This document shows, piece after piece, positions 28,166 through 39,075 of a DNA stretch of 64,000 nucleotides. The DNA lies in NCBI GenBank assembly GCA_030765045.1, contig CM060972.1, positions 4,014,501 through 4,078,500 on the forward strand, written 5' to 3'. Under the pieces are notes generated by a model. It was not told the DNA's origin. It worked only from the letters and a program-made list of their open reading frames with translations, and searched no databases. Position numbers and translations under genes: made by a program. How positions within the stretch are numbered: position 1 is the first letter of the stretch; every line of letters begins with the position of its first letter. This DNA comes from Tenodera sinensis (Eukaryota; Arthropoda; Insecta; Mantodea; Mantidae).

Positions 28166-28790
28166 TGTCAGTCTGTGGACAGCATAACTCAAAAAACGAA
28201 AAGTCAGTTAAAAACCAAAGTTGGTATTTAAGTTTAATATCTTTGAAGGATGCGACACGAAGATTTTGAAGAAAACTTCTCCACTCTAAACTACCCTTTA
28301 CATGGAAAATGCTTCGTAAATTTTGATTTTCTTGAGCATGACCCTAACGATTTTGATTAAAATGCGAAGCATATGAAATGTATATTTTGAATTTTCTGTC
28401 TATAGCCTATGTAGTCCTGTTTACTCTGGAGGACTTTTGAATAACTCGTAAACCGTAAGAGATACACTAAATCTTACTATACACAAAATGTAGATGTTGC
28501 TAAAACACACAAGTGATGTCCAAATAATCTTTTTTAGAGTTTCCGTCAAATAGAACATCGTTATCAATTTTTTATATGTTAGCCGTGCAAAGAGAACGGA
28601 ATTTGAGAGCTTTAAAAGATTTCACTATCGCTCAAAGCCTACTGTATTCTAATATTCCCCTTGTACCTACAAGGAAATAAGCAATAATATAATTTGTACA
28701 AATGTTTATCTCAACTAACACGAAGAAGATATAGGAATAAGAGTTTCTAAGAATGGTTAGTACAAGAGTAGAGAAAGTCATGTGAGTGTG
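27970..28790 (+). mobile_element. MITE-like repeat family, copy A (near complete)
   Basis: Begins ACTTTTCTCTAATACGTATA and ends GTACAAGAGTAGAGAAAGT, so the ends form a short imperfect inverted repeat (consensus ACTTTCTCTACT). The order of blocks is shared with the other copies: GATGTCGAGATTTCACCGG; a simple repeat, here (GT)n; AGCATAACTCAAAAAACGAA; GATGCGACACGAAGATTTTG; then CCCCTTGTACCTACAAGG near the end. No transposase is encoded, so this would be a non-autonomous DNA element. I could not confirm target duplications, so the class is uncertain. Confidence 0.6.
28096..28164 (+). repeat. (GT)n microsatellite inside copy A
   Basis: About 34 uninterrupted TG dinucleotides, ending in a TCTGTCAGTCTGTGG transition to the conserved repeat body. 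Other copies of this family carry other simple repeats at the same internal position. Confidence 0.95.
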
Positions 28791-30094
28791 ACACGTCAGA
28801 ATACGCTCCAAGGATCGTTGTAGCAACTAAAGTGAATGAATTCTTGAGTGGTGTTTAAGAAAGCTAATAGTGCAATGTGGAGTCACTATGTACCTAACAA
28901 AGCGAATACAGCTGTGGAAACACACGCAACTTGCAATTCACACAACTTTCAGGACCATAAAATACAACAGCTGCAAAGATCTTCATTCTGATTGTAAAAT
29001 TTACCTCTAACAATGTTCGTTACTCAGTGCAACTTACAACTGGACGATTACGTGTCGGTTCTGAATCAGCGTAGAAAAAGAGTAGAGGGTAGACAAAGCA
29101 GGAGATCAAGGGTAACACCCACAAGAAGAAGGAATGAAGTGAGTGAAAATACGAACGACAGGCGTGAGCACAAACTAGTGTTATGTTAACAATGCAAAGA
29201 AGTGCATTTTATTACCTTACAGCTGGTCTCGTTCCCTGGCAAGTGTCGTTTCATCACTCAGCCGTTCAACTTTACATTCATTAGCACTTTCTTCTTGTTC
29301 CCTCTTAGTTTATTTGTAGAAACAACGTTAAGCCACGGACATTACATTATACCAAGCTGTTAAATCTGCCCCGTTCTCGATTAAACGAAAGGGAAAACGC
29401 CTATGTTCCAATCAATTACTTTCTCCACAGGCTAGACTTGGAATTAGGGCTCAATCTTGATGTAATAGTATATTAAAACGCTTTTAAATTGATTACAAAC
29501 ACTTACAGAAACCACAATCGTCTCAAAAACTATATTTATAAATCTCCTTGCAATTTTCACTTATATGACATTGGGAAAATAAAATCGTAGTGTGTTCTGC
29601 ATTGATTTGGAACAAATTTCAAATATTTCACAATTGTCATATGGACATAAAAATGAGTATAGTAGAAGGCACCAACGTTATATAACTTAACTTTCAAGTT
29701 TGTGTATATCGCATACTGACTGAAAATTTGGACACAAGATAGCTGTGCGCAAGATGGGTGCCGCGTCTGGATGTTTCACTCAGTGTTTGGTCCGTTACTT
29801 CACACCAAATAGTGAACTGAAAGGGCAGAATCGGCTCCAAAGAAGGCGACGTCAGTTCTATTTGCAGGCAAGGTCAGTTTTTGGCATGGTCTAACCATGT
29901 GTCTAACTCCACAAGCTCGCTAGCAATACATTTTGTGAAAATGAGGTTATGTACTTTTATTTTATCCAATCCGTGCATTGTGAATAGATATTTTTGTAAT
30001 GTTCCAGCACCTCACTATGACTAGTGACCAACATTTTTACTTTTTCTAAAGTCGTGCTAGTTATAAAGTGCATTCTTTTATCAAAAATAAATAT
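28791..30094. other. no recognisable feature
   Basis: AT-rich DNA between two MITE-like copies. I find no frame with recognisable protein similarity, no tRNA-like structure and no tandem repeat. Confidence 0.55.
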
Positions 30095-31030
30095 TTCCCA
30101 TTGCTTCTCTACTCCTTTCCACTCAAAGGTTCGATATTGAGATTTCATCCGAAATACATGTTTTGAGACTCCCTGAATACTCTGCGCGCGCATCTTTGTG
30201 TGAGCAGCGTAACTCAAAAGCTATCTTTGGTGTTTCACTTTAGCGGCTTGCAAAGATGCGAGAAGAAAGTTTAAAGGAAATTGCAGACACCGTTTAGGCG
30301 CATGCATTAATTTTCGAGAAGTGGGGTATTTTTTTTTCTTTCTTTCAAAAATGACTAACGATTTTAATTAAAATACCACATGTTTAAGATATCTTAATCA
30401 CGAATGAAATATTTTGTATTTTTTTGAATAGGTTTTGAAGTCCTCATTCTGAATGACTTTTGAATAAGTGATAAAAGATATTACTGCACAAGAACTGTAG
30501 CCATTGGTAAAGCACATTTGCCATTGTTTTTTTTTTTTTTTTTGGGGGGGGGGGAGAAAGGAAGGGAGGGAGGTAGATACTCTTTCGCTATATTCCTCGT
30601 TATTTGTATCAATTTTTATTTATATTTTTGTTAAATGCTAAGTCGATATTTGCATTTTCCTCTTAGTTGAAAGGGATCGGAATTTCAAAGCTTTCGCATA
30701 GCGACCAGTTGTAAAATCTAGCGGGATATCTCAGGCTATAGGTCTTCCCTGGTTCTCCATGGAAGTTGGTGCCCGGACCGTAAGGGTCGCCTCGTCGCCC
30801 TCTCGCTGGGTAGAGGACACACTTCGTCTGTAACTGTAAGGGACCTTGGTGCGCCTCTGGGCTTAAGCATGTCAAGGTTGCATTAGCTGGAGCTACACAC
30901 ACCACTTGTAAAAGGTTCATCGCACAAAGCCTACTGTTTTCCCCCAGTATGTATAGAAATTGGTAATAAGATAATTTGTGTAAATGTTGAGCTGTATAGA
31001 GCAATAAGAGTTTGCAACAATAGTGGTAGA
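30095..31030 (+). mobile_element. MITE-like repeat family, copy B (interrupted)
   Basis: Diverged copy with recognisable GATATTGAGATTTCATCCG, CAGCGTAACTCAAAAGC and GCACAAAGCCTACTG blocks, and a decayed end (AGTGGTAGAGAAG). It contains a homopolymer pair, T17 then G11, at 30,527-30,554. A 189-bp foreign segment interrupts it near its 3' end and is listed separately. Compared with copies A and C it is older or belongs to another subfamily; the segment TAGCGACCAG is shared with copy G only. Confidence 0.55.
30717..30905. mobile_element. 189-bp insertion flanked by 8-bp duplication
   Basis: The segment lies between two copies of TTGTAAAA (30,709-30,716 and 30,906-30,913). Without it and one duplicate, the surrounding repeat reads continuously into the GCACAAAGCCTACTG block seen in sister copies. 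It is GC-richer than its surroundings and shows no clear terminal inverted repeats. An 8-bp duplication would fit a hAT-type or other DNA transposon, but the element is unrecognised. Confidence 0.5.
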
Positions 31031-31261
31031 GAAGAACATATGATATTTTTGTTTATATTTTGCCTACTTCTACTGACGACGACAGTTCCAACAGAGGCTT
31101 GAGAAAGGCTGTAAGGATGTCAGCCTGAGGCACGCAAGTGTCACTTTCATTTACTCCGGTACAACGCCCCAACTCCTGGGGGAAGTGTTTGACTTACGAT
31201 CTCCTTACATCCTGCTTACACAAGCAATCACTCTCTTACGGACCTACCTACCCACCTACTT

Positions 31262-32005
31262 CATAGAACCCCTTTATCAAAAAAAAAAAAGCATTGTTAG
31301 AAAAAATTCGTGTGTTTGTCACACTGTGGACAGCACAACTGAAAAACGAAAACTCGGTTAAAAACAAAAGTTGATATTTAAGTTTAATATCTTTCAACGA
31401 TGCGACACAAAGATTTTGATAAAAATTGCTTAACCCTACAACACCTTTACATGTAATTTTTTTTTTCATAAGTATAGTTTTAAGACAAATGCTTCGAATG
31501 ATTTTGATTAAAATGCCATATGTGTGAGATATTTTTATCATAACTGAAATGTATATTTTTAATTTTCTGTCCTGTGTACTCTGGATGACTTTTGAATAAG
31601 TGGTAAACTATAAGAGATAGACCAAATTGTGCTGTACAAAAAATATAGATCTTTCTAAAACACACAATTTATGTCTAAATATTTTTTTTTTTTTTTTTTT
31701 TTTTATATACAATGAATCATTTCGGAGTAATTCTTTGTTATCTGTGTGAGTTTTGGAGAACTTAACTTTCGTCAAATACAACATCGTTATTCATTTTTAT
31801 ATCTTAGCCGTGTAAAAAGAACGGTATCTCAAAGGCTTAAAATATTTATCACTCAAAGGCTACTGTATTCCCATATTCCCCTTGTACCTACAAGGAAATA
31901 AGCAATAAGATAATTTGTACAAATTTTTATCTCAACTAACAAGAACAAGATATAGGAATGAGAGTTTATAAGAATGGTTAGTACAAGAGTAGAGAAAGTC
32001 ATGTG
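31262..32005 (+). mobile_element. MITE-like repeat family, copy C (5'-truncated)
   Basis: Runs from an A-rich tract through CTGTGGACAGCACAACTG and GATGCGACACAAAGATTTTG to GTACAAGAGTAGAGAAAGT. It retains the whole 3' half at high similarity to copy A. The head, including the first inverted terminus, is missing. A T23 run lies at about 31,682-31,704. It is followed at once by an inverted head fragment (copy D). Confidence 0.6.
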
Positions 32006-32082
32006 AGTGTAATACATTAGATTTTTTAGTAATGCTATTGAAAGAGTGACATACATACATACACGGACCTTTTTCTAAAAAT

Positions 32083-32192
32083 ACCTTTTTTTATTCAGGG
32101 GGCCTCAAAACATATTTCCTGTAAAATCTCGACATCAAATTTTTGGGTGGAATACAAAACTTCCTCTACTTACTATATGTAGTAGAGAAAGT
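32083..32192 (-). mobile_element. MITE-like repeat family, copy D (head fragment)
   Basis: In reverse complement it starts ACTTTCTCTACTACATATAG, continues AGTAAGTAGAGGAAG and GGTGAAATC-type blocks, and stops at the position where the internal simple repeat would begin. Only the head is present. The head carries its own small dyad, CTCTACT facing AGTAGAG. Confidence 0.6.
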
Positions 32193-32960
32193 AAAAACAT
32201 GGTGATGAGAAAAGGGTTTTTTTTTTTTTGTGGTTTCTACGAGTGCCGTATTGATGAGACAACAGACGTGTAGGGAGGGATTGCAGGTATGCACAAAGCT
32301 GTTCAGAATGCCACCATTTTCTCATGCTATAAATGGCGCAATGGCGTCGCTGGTGTAGGTTACCGTAATTAATGCCACTTTGGTAGAAGTGCAGAGACAC
32401 CTGTAGCAACTCTCAGATTTATGACTGTTTTTTCAGGGCATGGAGCAAGAACAACTGATGCACGTATTATCAGCGATCTAGATTAGTGTGTGTGTGTGTG
32501 TCAGGACCCGTTTGGGTGCACCACTTTCCCTGCCTTAATAATTACTTAGTGTCCTACAGGTGTTGTGTGAGTGGGTGGGTGTGTGAGTGTGAGTACCTCT
32601 TATTTACATACATACGCTCAACAACAACACACACATACACACATAATACCTACCTAGTGCAAGTAACACAAATATCACCTCTTATTACTTCATACTCGTA
32701 CGTTTACTGCTCTAGCATAGCACCCAGCACCTTTACAGACTCGCATTCCAAAACGGAAAATATTTTTGGAAACAAGTTTGCTTGTTATCTGTCTACCTGA
32801 CTGTGAAAACCAAAACTGTAAAATTATGGACGATTAGACACCACCATCCTGACCGTCGCGGCTAGCTACCGACGGCAAGGGATTGGCGCGTACTGACCCG
32901 GCCGGCTACTTGCTGTGTAGGTATGCGGGGCCCATATAAGGAACGAGCTCAGACGCCTTC
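32193..32960. other. no recognisable gene; short GT and GC-rich patches
   Basis: Contains a short GT run near 32,486 and a GC-rich patch near 32,850-32,950 (GGCCGGC, CGGGGCCC). I could not assign a gene or known mobile element. Confidence 0.5.
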
Positions 32961-32964
32961 TTCA

Positions 32965-33070
32965 GTAGAAATGTAAAATCAGACTGAAAAATGCAATGCC
33001 ATTGTTGAGATCTTTCAGCCTCCGTCCGGTTGTTCTAACCACAGAGCTACTATAACAACACGCCGAAACT
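32965..33070 (-). mobile_element. tRNA-derived SINE fragment, family 3
   Basis: On the minus strand it shows an A-box-like TAGCTCTGTGGTTAGAAC and a 3' part (ATGGCATTGCATTTTTCAGTC) matching the SINE pair at 58.5-58.7 kb. The B-box region is degenerate. Confidence 0.5.
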
Positions 33071-33111
33071 GCGATAAATTCTGCAACTGACTCGCATTTT
33101 CTCTCATAAAA

Positions 33112-33338
33112 TTAAATTATTTTGTTGTTTAACGACGCTGTCAATTTCCAGGATCACATCAGCGTTGCCGGTGTGCCGGAATTTTGTCCCGCAGGAGTTC
33201 TTTTACATGCCAGTAAATCTACTGACATGGAGCTGTCATTTTTAAGCACACTTAAAAACCATCGGTCTGGTCCGGGTTTGAACCCGCGACCTTGGGATCA
33301 GTAGGCCAGCGTCTAACCAACTGAGCCACCCAGACCGA
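33112..33338 (-). mobile_element. tRNA-derived SINE, family 2 (complete copy)
   Basis: The minus strand starts CGGTCTGGGTGGCTCAGTTG, has a tRNA-like head with A-box GGCTCAGTTGGTTAGACGC and B-box CGGGTTCAAACCC, and a body ending CAGCGTCGTTAAACAACAAA. The head nearly folds as a tRNA, with acceptor-like GGTCTGG facing CCAGACC. The second copy in the window, at 63.6 kb, is in plus orientation and lacks the A-rich tail. This is a SINE and not a functional tRNA gene because the body continues well past the acceptor end. Confidence 0.8.
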
Positions 33339-33406
33339 TAAACCATGAGATGTGAAATAAATGGGAGTTGTATGCAGATGGTACGTATATCACAATCAGC
33401 AAGTGC

Positions 33407-33505
33407 CCGCCTCGGCAGTGTGATGGTTATCGTGTCTGCGAGTTCGAATCTCGCTTAGGGTAAGTAATTCGGATAAGGTAATATCCGCCAGGGAATTGGC
33501 AGGAT
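33407..33505 (+). mobile_element. tRNA-derived SINE fragment, family 1
   Basis: Starts CCGCCTCGGCAGTGTGATGG and continues into GAGTTCGAATCTCGCTTAGG. Compared with the 27.6-kb copy it has lost bases between the A and B boxes and most of the body. Confidence 0.65.
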
Positions 33506-34879
33506 TTCTCAACGTGAACTACGGCGCGTGATGGATAGTTCCCTAAACAGGTGCGTATGGACAACGACGGTGTTTCTTTTCATAAGGTTGGTAAGTAAAG
33601 CATTTAAAGTAGTTTTAAAAATGTTGTATGGTTTCATCCACGCCTTTCTTACCGGCAGATGGCAACGAGCGTCGAGAACGCGGACAGACAAAACACCGCG
33701 CAGCGAAAATTGTTTCTTCTCCCGATATTTTGACAAAGCAACAATGCTTTCCGCAGAGCTGGCTAATTTTAGTCTCTCCATACATAGCTACTGATGCTCG
33801 TATCTGTCATGCAAGAGCATCGTAATGTAGATTGCAAGTGACACTGTTTCTCCCCTCCTCCACTGCCAGTGACTGGCGCCGCGGGCTGTGTATCGAACCG
33901 CTGCGACGTTCAGGAATCCAACCTGCCGTGGTGAACGAATTACCTACTCAGTCACTTACGTAAGTGTGCACTTTTTGTATCTACTCGTGAAAAACGACCG
34001 ACCATATTTCGGAACAATTCGCAACCTCCTTTCCCTGTGCATTTCCATTTACAGTTCTCAAAGTCGTGCCCATTTTACTTCTGATAGATCAGTTTTATAT
34101 ACATAGACCTTTCGTGCATGAGAAATGTTATTTATTCTTACATAACAATCGATATAACTTTAGATAAATACGTACTGCATTCCTCGAAAGTCAGAGATCA
34201 TAGTTGAGCTAAACAAACCCTCTCAAACATAATGCCATTCACAATGAAGGCATGTACCCAAAAACAGTCTAACCTCAAAGTGGCTTTTATAAATTGACTT
34301 TTATAAACACCAAAAAACGAAGTATCAGTTGACAGTGTGTCATATTTTATATATTATTTATAAGATTCGCAGCTTTCAAAGCGATGACTAAGCTTTCGGC
34401 TGGTAACCCGAGTATCTGTAATCAATCTACGACGTGCAAGTAACGAGGGGAGGGGTGGTATTCTTTCCGAGCAATGAGCAGTGTCTACATTCCTCACCTT
34501 TATGTTGCACGCTGCTAAGCATATGTACACCAATTTATTGCAATAGACATGCTGCAATCCAGCTACATGTTTCTATACTAAGTGGACAAGTAAATGATAA
34601 AGAAGTGATTACACATTGAGAATCGAACATTCGGCTAATTTTATGTTTTATCTATGTAACATTCAGTATATGTGAAAATGATCTAGGAACTTATGTTTTA
34701 GTTTAACATGAACAAATCGGCGTTAAAATTTGAGTACTCAAACACCTAACACCCTGTATAATAAATACAAGCAAAATCAGCAACCGTACAACCACCAACA
34801 ATAATGAATAATGATAAATAATCATAACAACCAACCACAACCAACCACATGAAATAAATAATAAAATAAATAAATAATT
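33506..34879. other. no recognisable gene; possible tRNA-like fragment
   Basis: Opposed short frames at 33,509-33,825 are mutual shadows with no recognisable protein. Near 33,885-33,960 the minus strand has GCGGTTCGATAC, a B-box-like motif, and an A-box-like GAGTAGGTAATTCG upstream of it, so this may be another SINE head. The end (about 34,850-34,890) is an AAAT-rich tract leading into the polypurine array. Confidence 0.45.
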
Positions 34880-37190
34880 AAATAAATAAGAACAAGGAGC
34901 AGAAGAGGAAGGGGAGAAAGAGGTGCAGGAAGGAGAAGGAGGAGAAGGAGAAGGAGATGAAGGAGGAGAAGAAGAAGAGGAAGGAGAAGGGGAAGGAGAA
35001 GAGGAACAAGAAGAAGAAGGAGGAGGAGAAGGAGGAGAACAAGAAGAAGGAACAGGAGGAGGAGAACAAGAAGGAAGAGGAGAACAAGAAGAAGGAGGAG
35101 GAGAAGGAGGAGGACTAGAAGAAGAAGAACAAGAAGAAGGAGGAGGAGGAGAAGAAGAAGGAGAAGAAGAGGAAGGAGAAGAGGAAGGAGAAAGGGAAGG
35201 AGAAGATGAAGAAGAAAAAGAAGGAGAAGAAGCAGAAGAGGAAGGAGAAGGAGAAGAAGGAGAAGACGAACAAGAACAAGAAGGAGAAGGAGCAGAAGAA
35301 GGAGAAGAAGAAGATGAAGAAGAAGAAGAAGAGGAAGAAGAAGGAGCAGAAGAAGGAGAAGAAGGAGAAGAAGAAGAAGGAGCAGAAGAAGAAGAAGGAG
35401 AAGAAGAAGAAGAAGAAGAAGAAGAAGAAGAAGAAGAAGAAGAAAAAGAAGGAGCAGAAGAAGGAGAAGAAGGAGAAGAAGAAGGAGAAGGAGGAGAAGA
35501 AGGAGGAGAAGAAGAAAAAGAAGGAGCAGAAGAAGGAGAAGAAGAAGGAGAAGGAGGAGAAGAAGAAAAAGAAGGAGCAGAAGAAGGAGAAGAAGAAGGA
35601 GAGGGAGGAGGAGCAGAAGAAAAGGAAAGAGAAGAAGGGGAAGAAGAAGGAGCAGAAGAAGGAGAAGAAGAAGGAGCAGAAGAAGAAGGAGAAGGAGAAG
35701 AAGAAGAAGAAAAAGAAGGAGCAGAAGAAGGAGAAGAAGGAGAAGAAGGAGGAGAAGGAGGAGAAGAAAAAGAAGAAGCAGAAGGAGAGGGAAGAGGAGC
35801 GGTAGAAGAGGAAGGAGAAGAAGGGGAAGAAAAAGGAGGAGAAGGAGAAGAAGAAGAAGAAAAAGAAGGAGCAGAAGAAGGAGAAGAAGAAGGAGAAGGA
35901 GGAGAAGAAGGAGAAGAAGAAGGAGAAGGAGAAGGAGGAGGAGAAGAAAAAGAAGGAGCAGAAGAAGGAGAAGAAGAAGGAGAAGGAGGAGAAGAAGAAA
36001 AAGAAGAAGAAGAAGGAGAGGGAGGAGGAGCAGAAGAAAAGGAAAGAGAAGAAGGGGAAGAAGAAGGAGCAGAAGAAGGAGAAGAAGAAGAAGAAGGAGC
36101 AGAAGAAGGCGAAGGAGGAGGAGAAGGAGAAGAAGGAGAAGAAGGAGAAGGAGGAGAAGAAGAAAAAGAAGGAGCAGAAGAAGGAGAAGAAGGAGAAGGA
36201 GGAGAAGAAGGAGAAGAAGAAAAAGAAGGAGCAGAAGAAGGAGAAGAAGAAGGAGAAGGAGGAGAAGAAGAAGGAGAAGGAGGAGAAGAAGAAAAAGAAG
36301 GAGCAGAAGAAGGAGAAGAAGGAGAAGAAGGAGAAGGAGGAGAAGAAGAAAAAGAAGGAGCAGAAGAAGGAGAAGAAGGAGAAGAAGAAGGAGAAGAAGA
36401 AAAAGAAGGAGCAGAAGAAGGAGAAGGAGGAGGAGAAGAAGAAAAAGAAGGAGCAGAAGAAGGAGAAGAAGAAGGAGAAGGAGGAGAAGAAGAAAAAGAA
36501 GGAGCAGAAGAAGGAGAAGAAGGAGGAGGAGAAGAAGAAAAAGAAGGAGCAGAAGAAGGAGAAGAAGAAGGAGAAGGAGGAGAAGAAGAAAAAGAAGGAG
36601 CAGAAGAAGGAGAAGAAGAAGGAGGAGAAGAAGAAAAAGAAGGAGCAGAAGAAGGAGAAGAAGAAGGAGAAGGAGGAGAAGAAGAAAAAGAAGGAGCAGA
36701 AGAAGGAGAAGAAGGAGGAGAAGAAGAAAAAGAAGGAGGAGAAGAAGGAGAAGAAGAAGGAGAAGAAGGAGAAGAAGAAAAAGAAGGAGCAGAAGAAGGA
36801 GAAGAAGAAGGAGAAGGAGGAGAAGAAGAAAAAGAAGGAGCAGAAGAAGGAGAAGAAGAAGGAGAAGGAGGAGAAGAAGAAAAAGAAGGAGCAGAAGAAG
36901 GAGAAGAAGAAGGAGAAGGAGGAGAAGAAGAAAAAGAAGGAGCAGAAGAAGGAGAAGAAGGAGGAGGAGAAGAAGAAAAAGAAGGAGGAGAAGAAGGAGA
37001 AGAAGAAGGAGAAGAAGGAGAAGAAGAAAAAGAAGGAGCAGAAGAAGGAGAAGAAGAAGGAGAAGGAGGAGAAGAAGAAAAAGAAAGAACAAGGAGAGGG
37101 AGGAGGAGCAGAAGAAGAGGAAGGAGGAGAAGGGGAAGAAGAAGGAGGAGGAGAAGGAGAAGCAGTACAAGAGGAAGAAGAGGAAGAAGG
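34880..37190 (+). repeat. 2.3-kb polypurine GAA/GGA minisatellite
   Basis: The plus strand is almost entirely purine. Its basic words are GAA, GGA and GAAAAA, with GAGCAG providing nearly all of the rare pyrimidines. From about 35.4 kb the words form a longer imperfect unit of about 51 bp (17 triplets, one GCA per unit), with shorter variants of 39-48 bp. Because every word is a multiple of three, all frames stay open and produce long Glu/Gly, Lys/Glu and, on the other strand, Leu-rich translations that have no coding value. Uninterrupted polypurine-polypyrimidine DNA of this length can form triplex (H-DNA) structures; that is family knowledge, not shown here. Confidence 0.95.
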
Positions 37191-37506
37191 TGTTATATCT
37201 GGTGAGTTTGAGAATGACCCTGGCAGGCAAGTGCTCTGAGGTTTACAGTTGACAACATTCTAAGAGTGTATTTACAACACGTGATAGAAGGGTAAGTGTA
37301 GGATATAAGCAAGACGCTGGATATCGTGCTCACCTGTCTGCTCTCAGTTGCACACCCACATCTCTGTGTATGCCCGTGTACCTAGGTAGGTAGGTATTAG
37401 CCATTCATCAACAATATTTACTTACCTTTCTTCCCAATCAGAACCTCGACCTTTCATTCGGTAATTACCTGCCTCCTATACCTATACCTATATCTATCAC
37501 TGACCT
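37191..37506. other. no recognisable feature
   Basis: Short mixed-composition DNA between the polypurine array and MITE-like copy E, with a small (GTAG)n run near 37,383. Confidence 0.5.
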
Positions 37507-37620
37507 TTTACTTTCTCTACTACGTATACTGAGTAGACCAACAATTGCATTCCACATAATATTACATGTCAAGATTTCACCGCAAATATATATGAGCGTT
37601 TTTAGAAAACAAAAAACAGT
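37507..37620 (+). mobile_element. MITE-like repeat family, copy E (head fragment)
   Basis: Starts ACTTTCTCTACTACGTATAC and continues through GTCAAGATTTCACCG before similarity is lost near a GCGCGCGCG patch. Only the head is clear. Confidence 0.55.
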
Positions 37621-38202
37621 TCGCGCGCGCGGATGAAAAACGAAATCTGAACTTGTAATAATTTAAGCTAATGTTGCGCTCCTTCATTTACATTATTGCA
37701 CTATTTAGTTTGCGCTTCGATTCCATACTTAAGTTTTAGATCGCCCTTCAGTTCCTTTACCAGTGTTCATCTCTGATTCAACCTCTCATCCAGTAGTGCA
37801 TTTCTTCAGGTCAAGTTGGTATGGCTTAAGAACTCCGATCTCCGCAACATTACCAAAAGACTATATTATCAGACCTGCATTTCTTATTTAATTTCTTATT
37901 CTATCTACAGAAAATATTTGTGTTTTATAGAACGGCAGTTTCATTTATGGGTGTCGTATTTCATGTATGAGACTTTTTATCACTATTATTTTCTTGTGTG
38001 GGCGTTCCTTGTTCATAAAGGCGCGCTGCCAAAAAGATGAAGTTGTTAGAAACAATAGGATCCTAAGGCTATTGACACCATTATTTCTAGGTCCTTTCTA
38101 CCCTTAGGTGTATTTTTCAAAACACTGTAAATAACCAAAGTTAAAAGATCTTTATTATTTGAATCAATTTAGATATAACAAAGTCATAGATTCTTTAATG
38201 TT
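37621..38202. other. no recognisable feature
   Basis: AT-rich DNA. A 74-codon frame at 37,816-38,040 resembles nothing I know and has no supporting context. Confidence 0.5.
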
Positions 38203-38657
38203 TCTACTTTCTCTACTACATATAGCAAGTAGAGGAAATATTGTATTCCACCCAAAAATTCGATGTCGAGATTTCACCAGAAATGTATGTTTTGAGAACC
38301 CCTGAATCAAAATAAAAAAGAAGAAGAAGAAAAAAAAAAGGTCCGTGTGTGTTTGTGAACAAGATAACTGAAAAAGTAAAAGTTCGTTAAAAGTCAAAGT
38401 TGATATTTTATTTTAATATATTTCAATAATGCGACGCGAAGAATTCGAAGGAAATTTCTTTACGGTAGATGGAAAACATTTCGAAAAATTTGATTTTCTG
38501 GCAAATGATTAACGATTTTGATTAAAATTCCGTATGTTTGATATATTTTTATGACAATTCAAATGTATGTTTTGAATTTTCTGGCTATAGCCTATGTAGT
38601 CCTATTTATTCTGAATGACTTTGAATAATTCGTAAACAGTGAGAGATAGACCAAATA
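38203..38657 (+). mobile_element. MITE-like repeat family, copy F (3'-truncated)
   Basis: Starts ACTTTCTCTACTACATATAG and carries GATGTCGAGATTTCACCAG, then a short GAA/A-rich simple repeat (about 38,316-38,338) where copy A has (GT)n, then AACAAGATAACTGAAAAAG and GATGCGACGCGAAG blocks. It breaks off at GAGAGATAGACCAAAT, where a LINE fossil begins. Confidence 0.6.
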
Positions 38658-39075
38658 GGATCTAAAATTATTTTAGAAGCAAACTCATTAGAAAAAGTTG
38701 AACATTTCAATTATCTGGGTTGTGTAATGAATCTGTAGGTAATGTGAATAAAAATTATGAAAATTTCAGATGATATGTGGTACTAGCCATTGGAATTTGA
38801 AGAATAAAACAAGAAAATATAGAAATATTATATTTTATGAAACAATAGAAATTGTTCTTCTTGTTTCTGGATTTCCAATTTGGGTAAACACAAAAAGAGT
38901 TAAGAATATAGTATGGAGTGCTGAAAAGAATGTAGAAGTTTGGATCAGTTTGAACATTTAAATAGAATAGAGGACGCGAGACTACGAAAACTTGCATTAG
39001 CCGATTGGAAGAACAGCCTAAGGGATGGGATGTTGGAGTGGGAGAGTGTGAAGACAGTTGCCTGCTCCATCTGCT
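38658..39075 (+). pseudogene. LINE reverse-transcriptase C-terminal fossil
   Basis: Translated fragments read like the region downstream of the reverse-transcriptase catalytic core in many animal LINEs: VEHFNYLGC near 38,700, then LKNKTRKY at about 38,800, a WVNTKRVKNIVWSAEK-like stretch at 38,880-38,930, and in a shifted frame NRIEDARLRKLALADWK at about 38,960-39,015. NYLGC is a frequent motif just after the catalytic core, and the later segment resembles the usual H..R.ED.R....DW region. Stops and at least one frameshift make it non-functional. No endonuclease or catalytic YADD part is present, so it is a 5'-truncated, old copy. It belongs to a lineage different from the two LINEs at 40-47.6 kb. 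Confidence 0.6.

Noticed and set aside
33509..33825. Overlapping frames on both strands at 33.5-33.8 kb as a small gene
   Set aside because: The frames are mutual shadows with no recognisable motif, and no splice or promoter context supports them.
34760..34775. ACACCCTGTATA as the end of a mariner or other DNA transposon
   Set aside because: No matching inverted end or TA duplication was found nearby, so the short match is not enough.
34822..37230. 802-codon Leu-rich and 760-codon Glu/Gly-rich frames
   Set aside because: Both are translations of the polypurine repeat in opposite directions; several frames are open at once and none has a domain.
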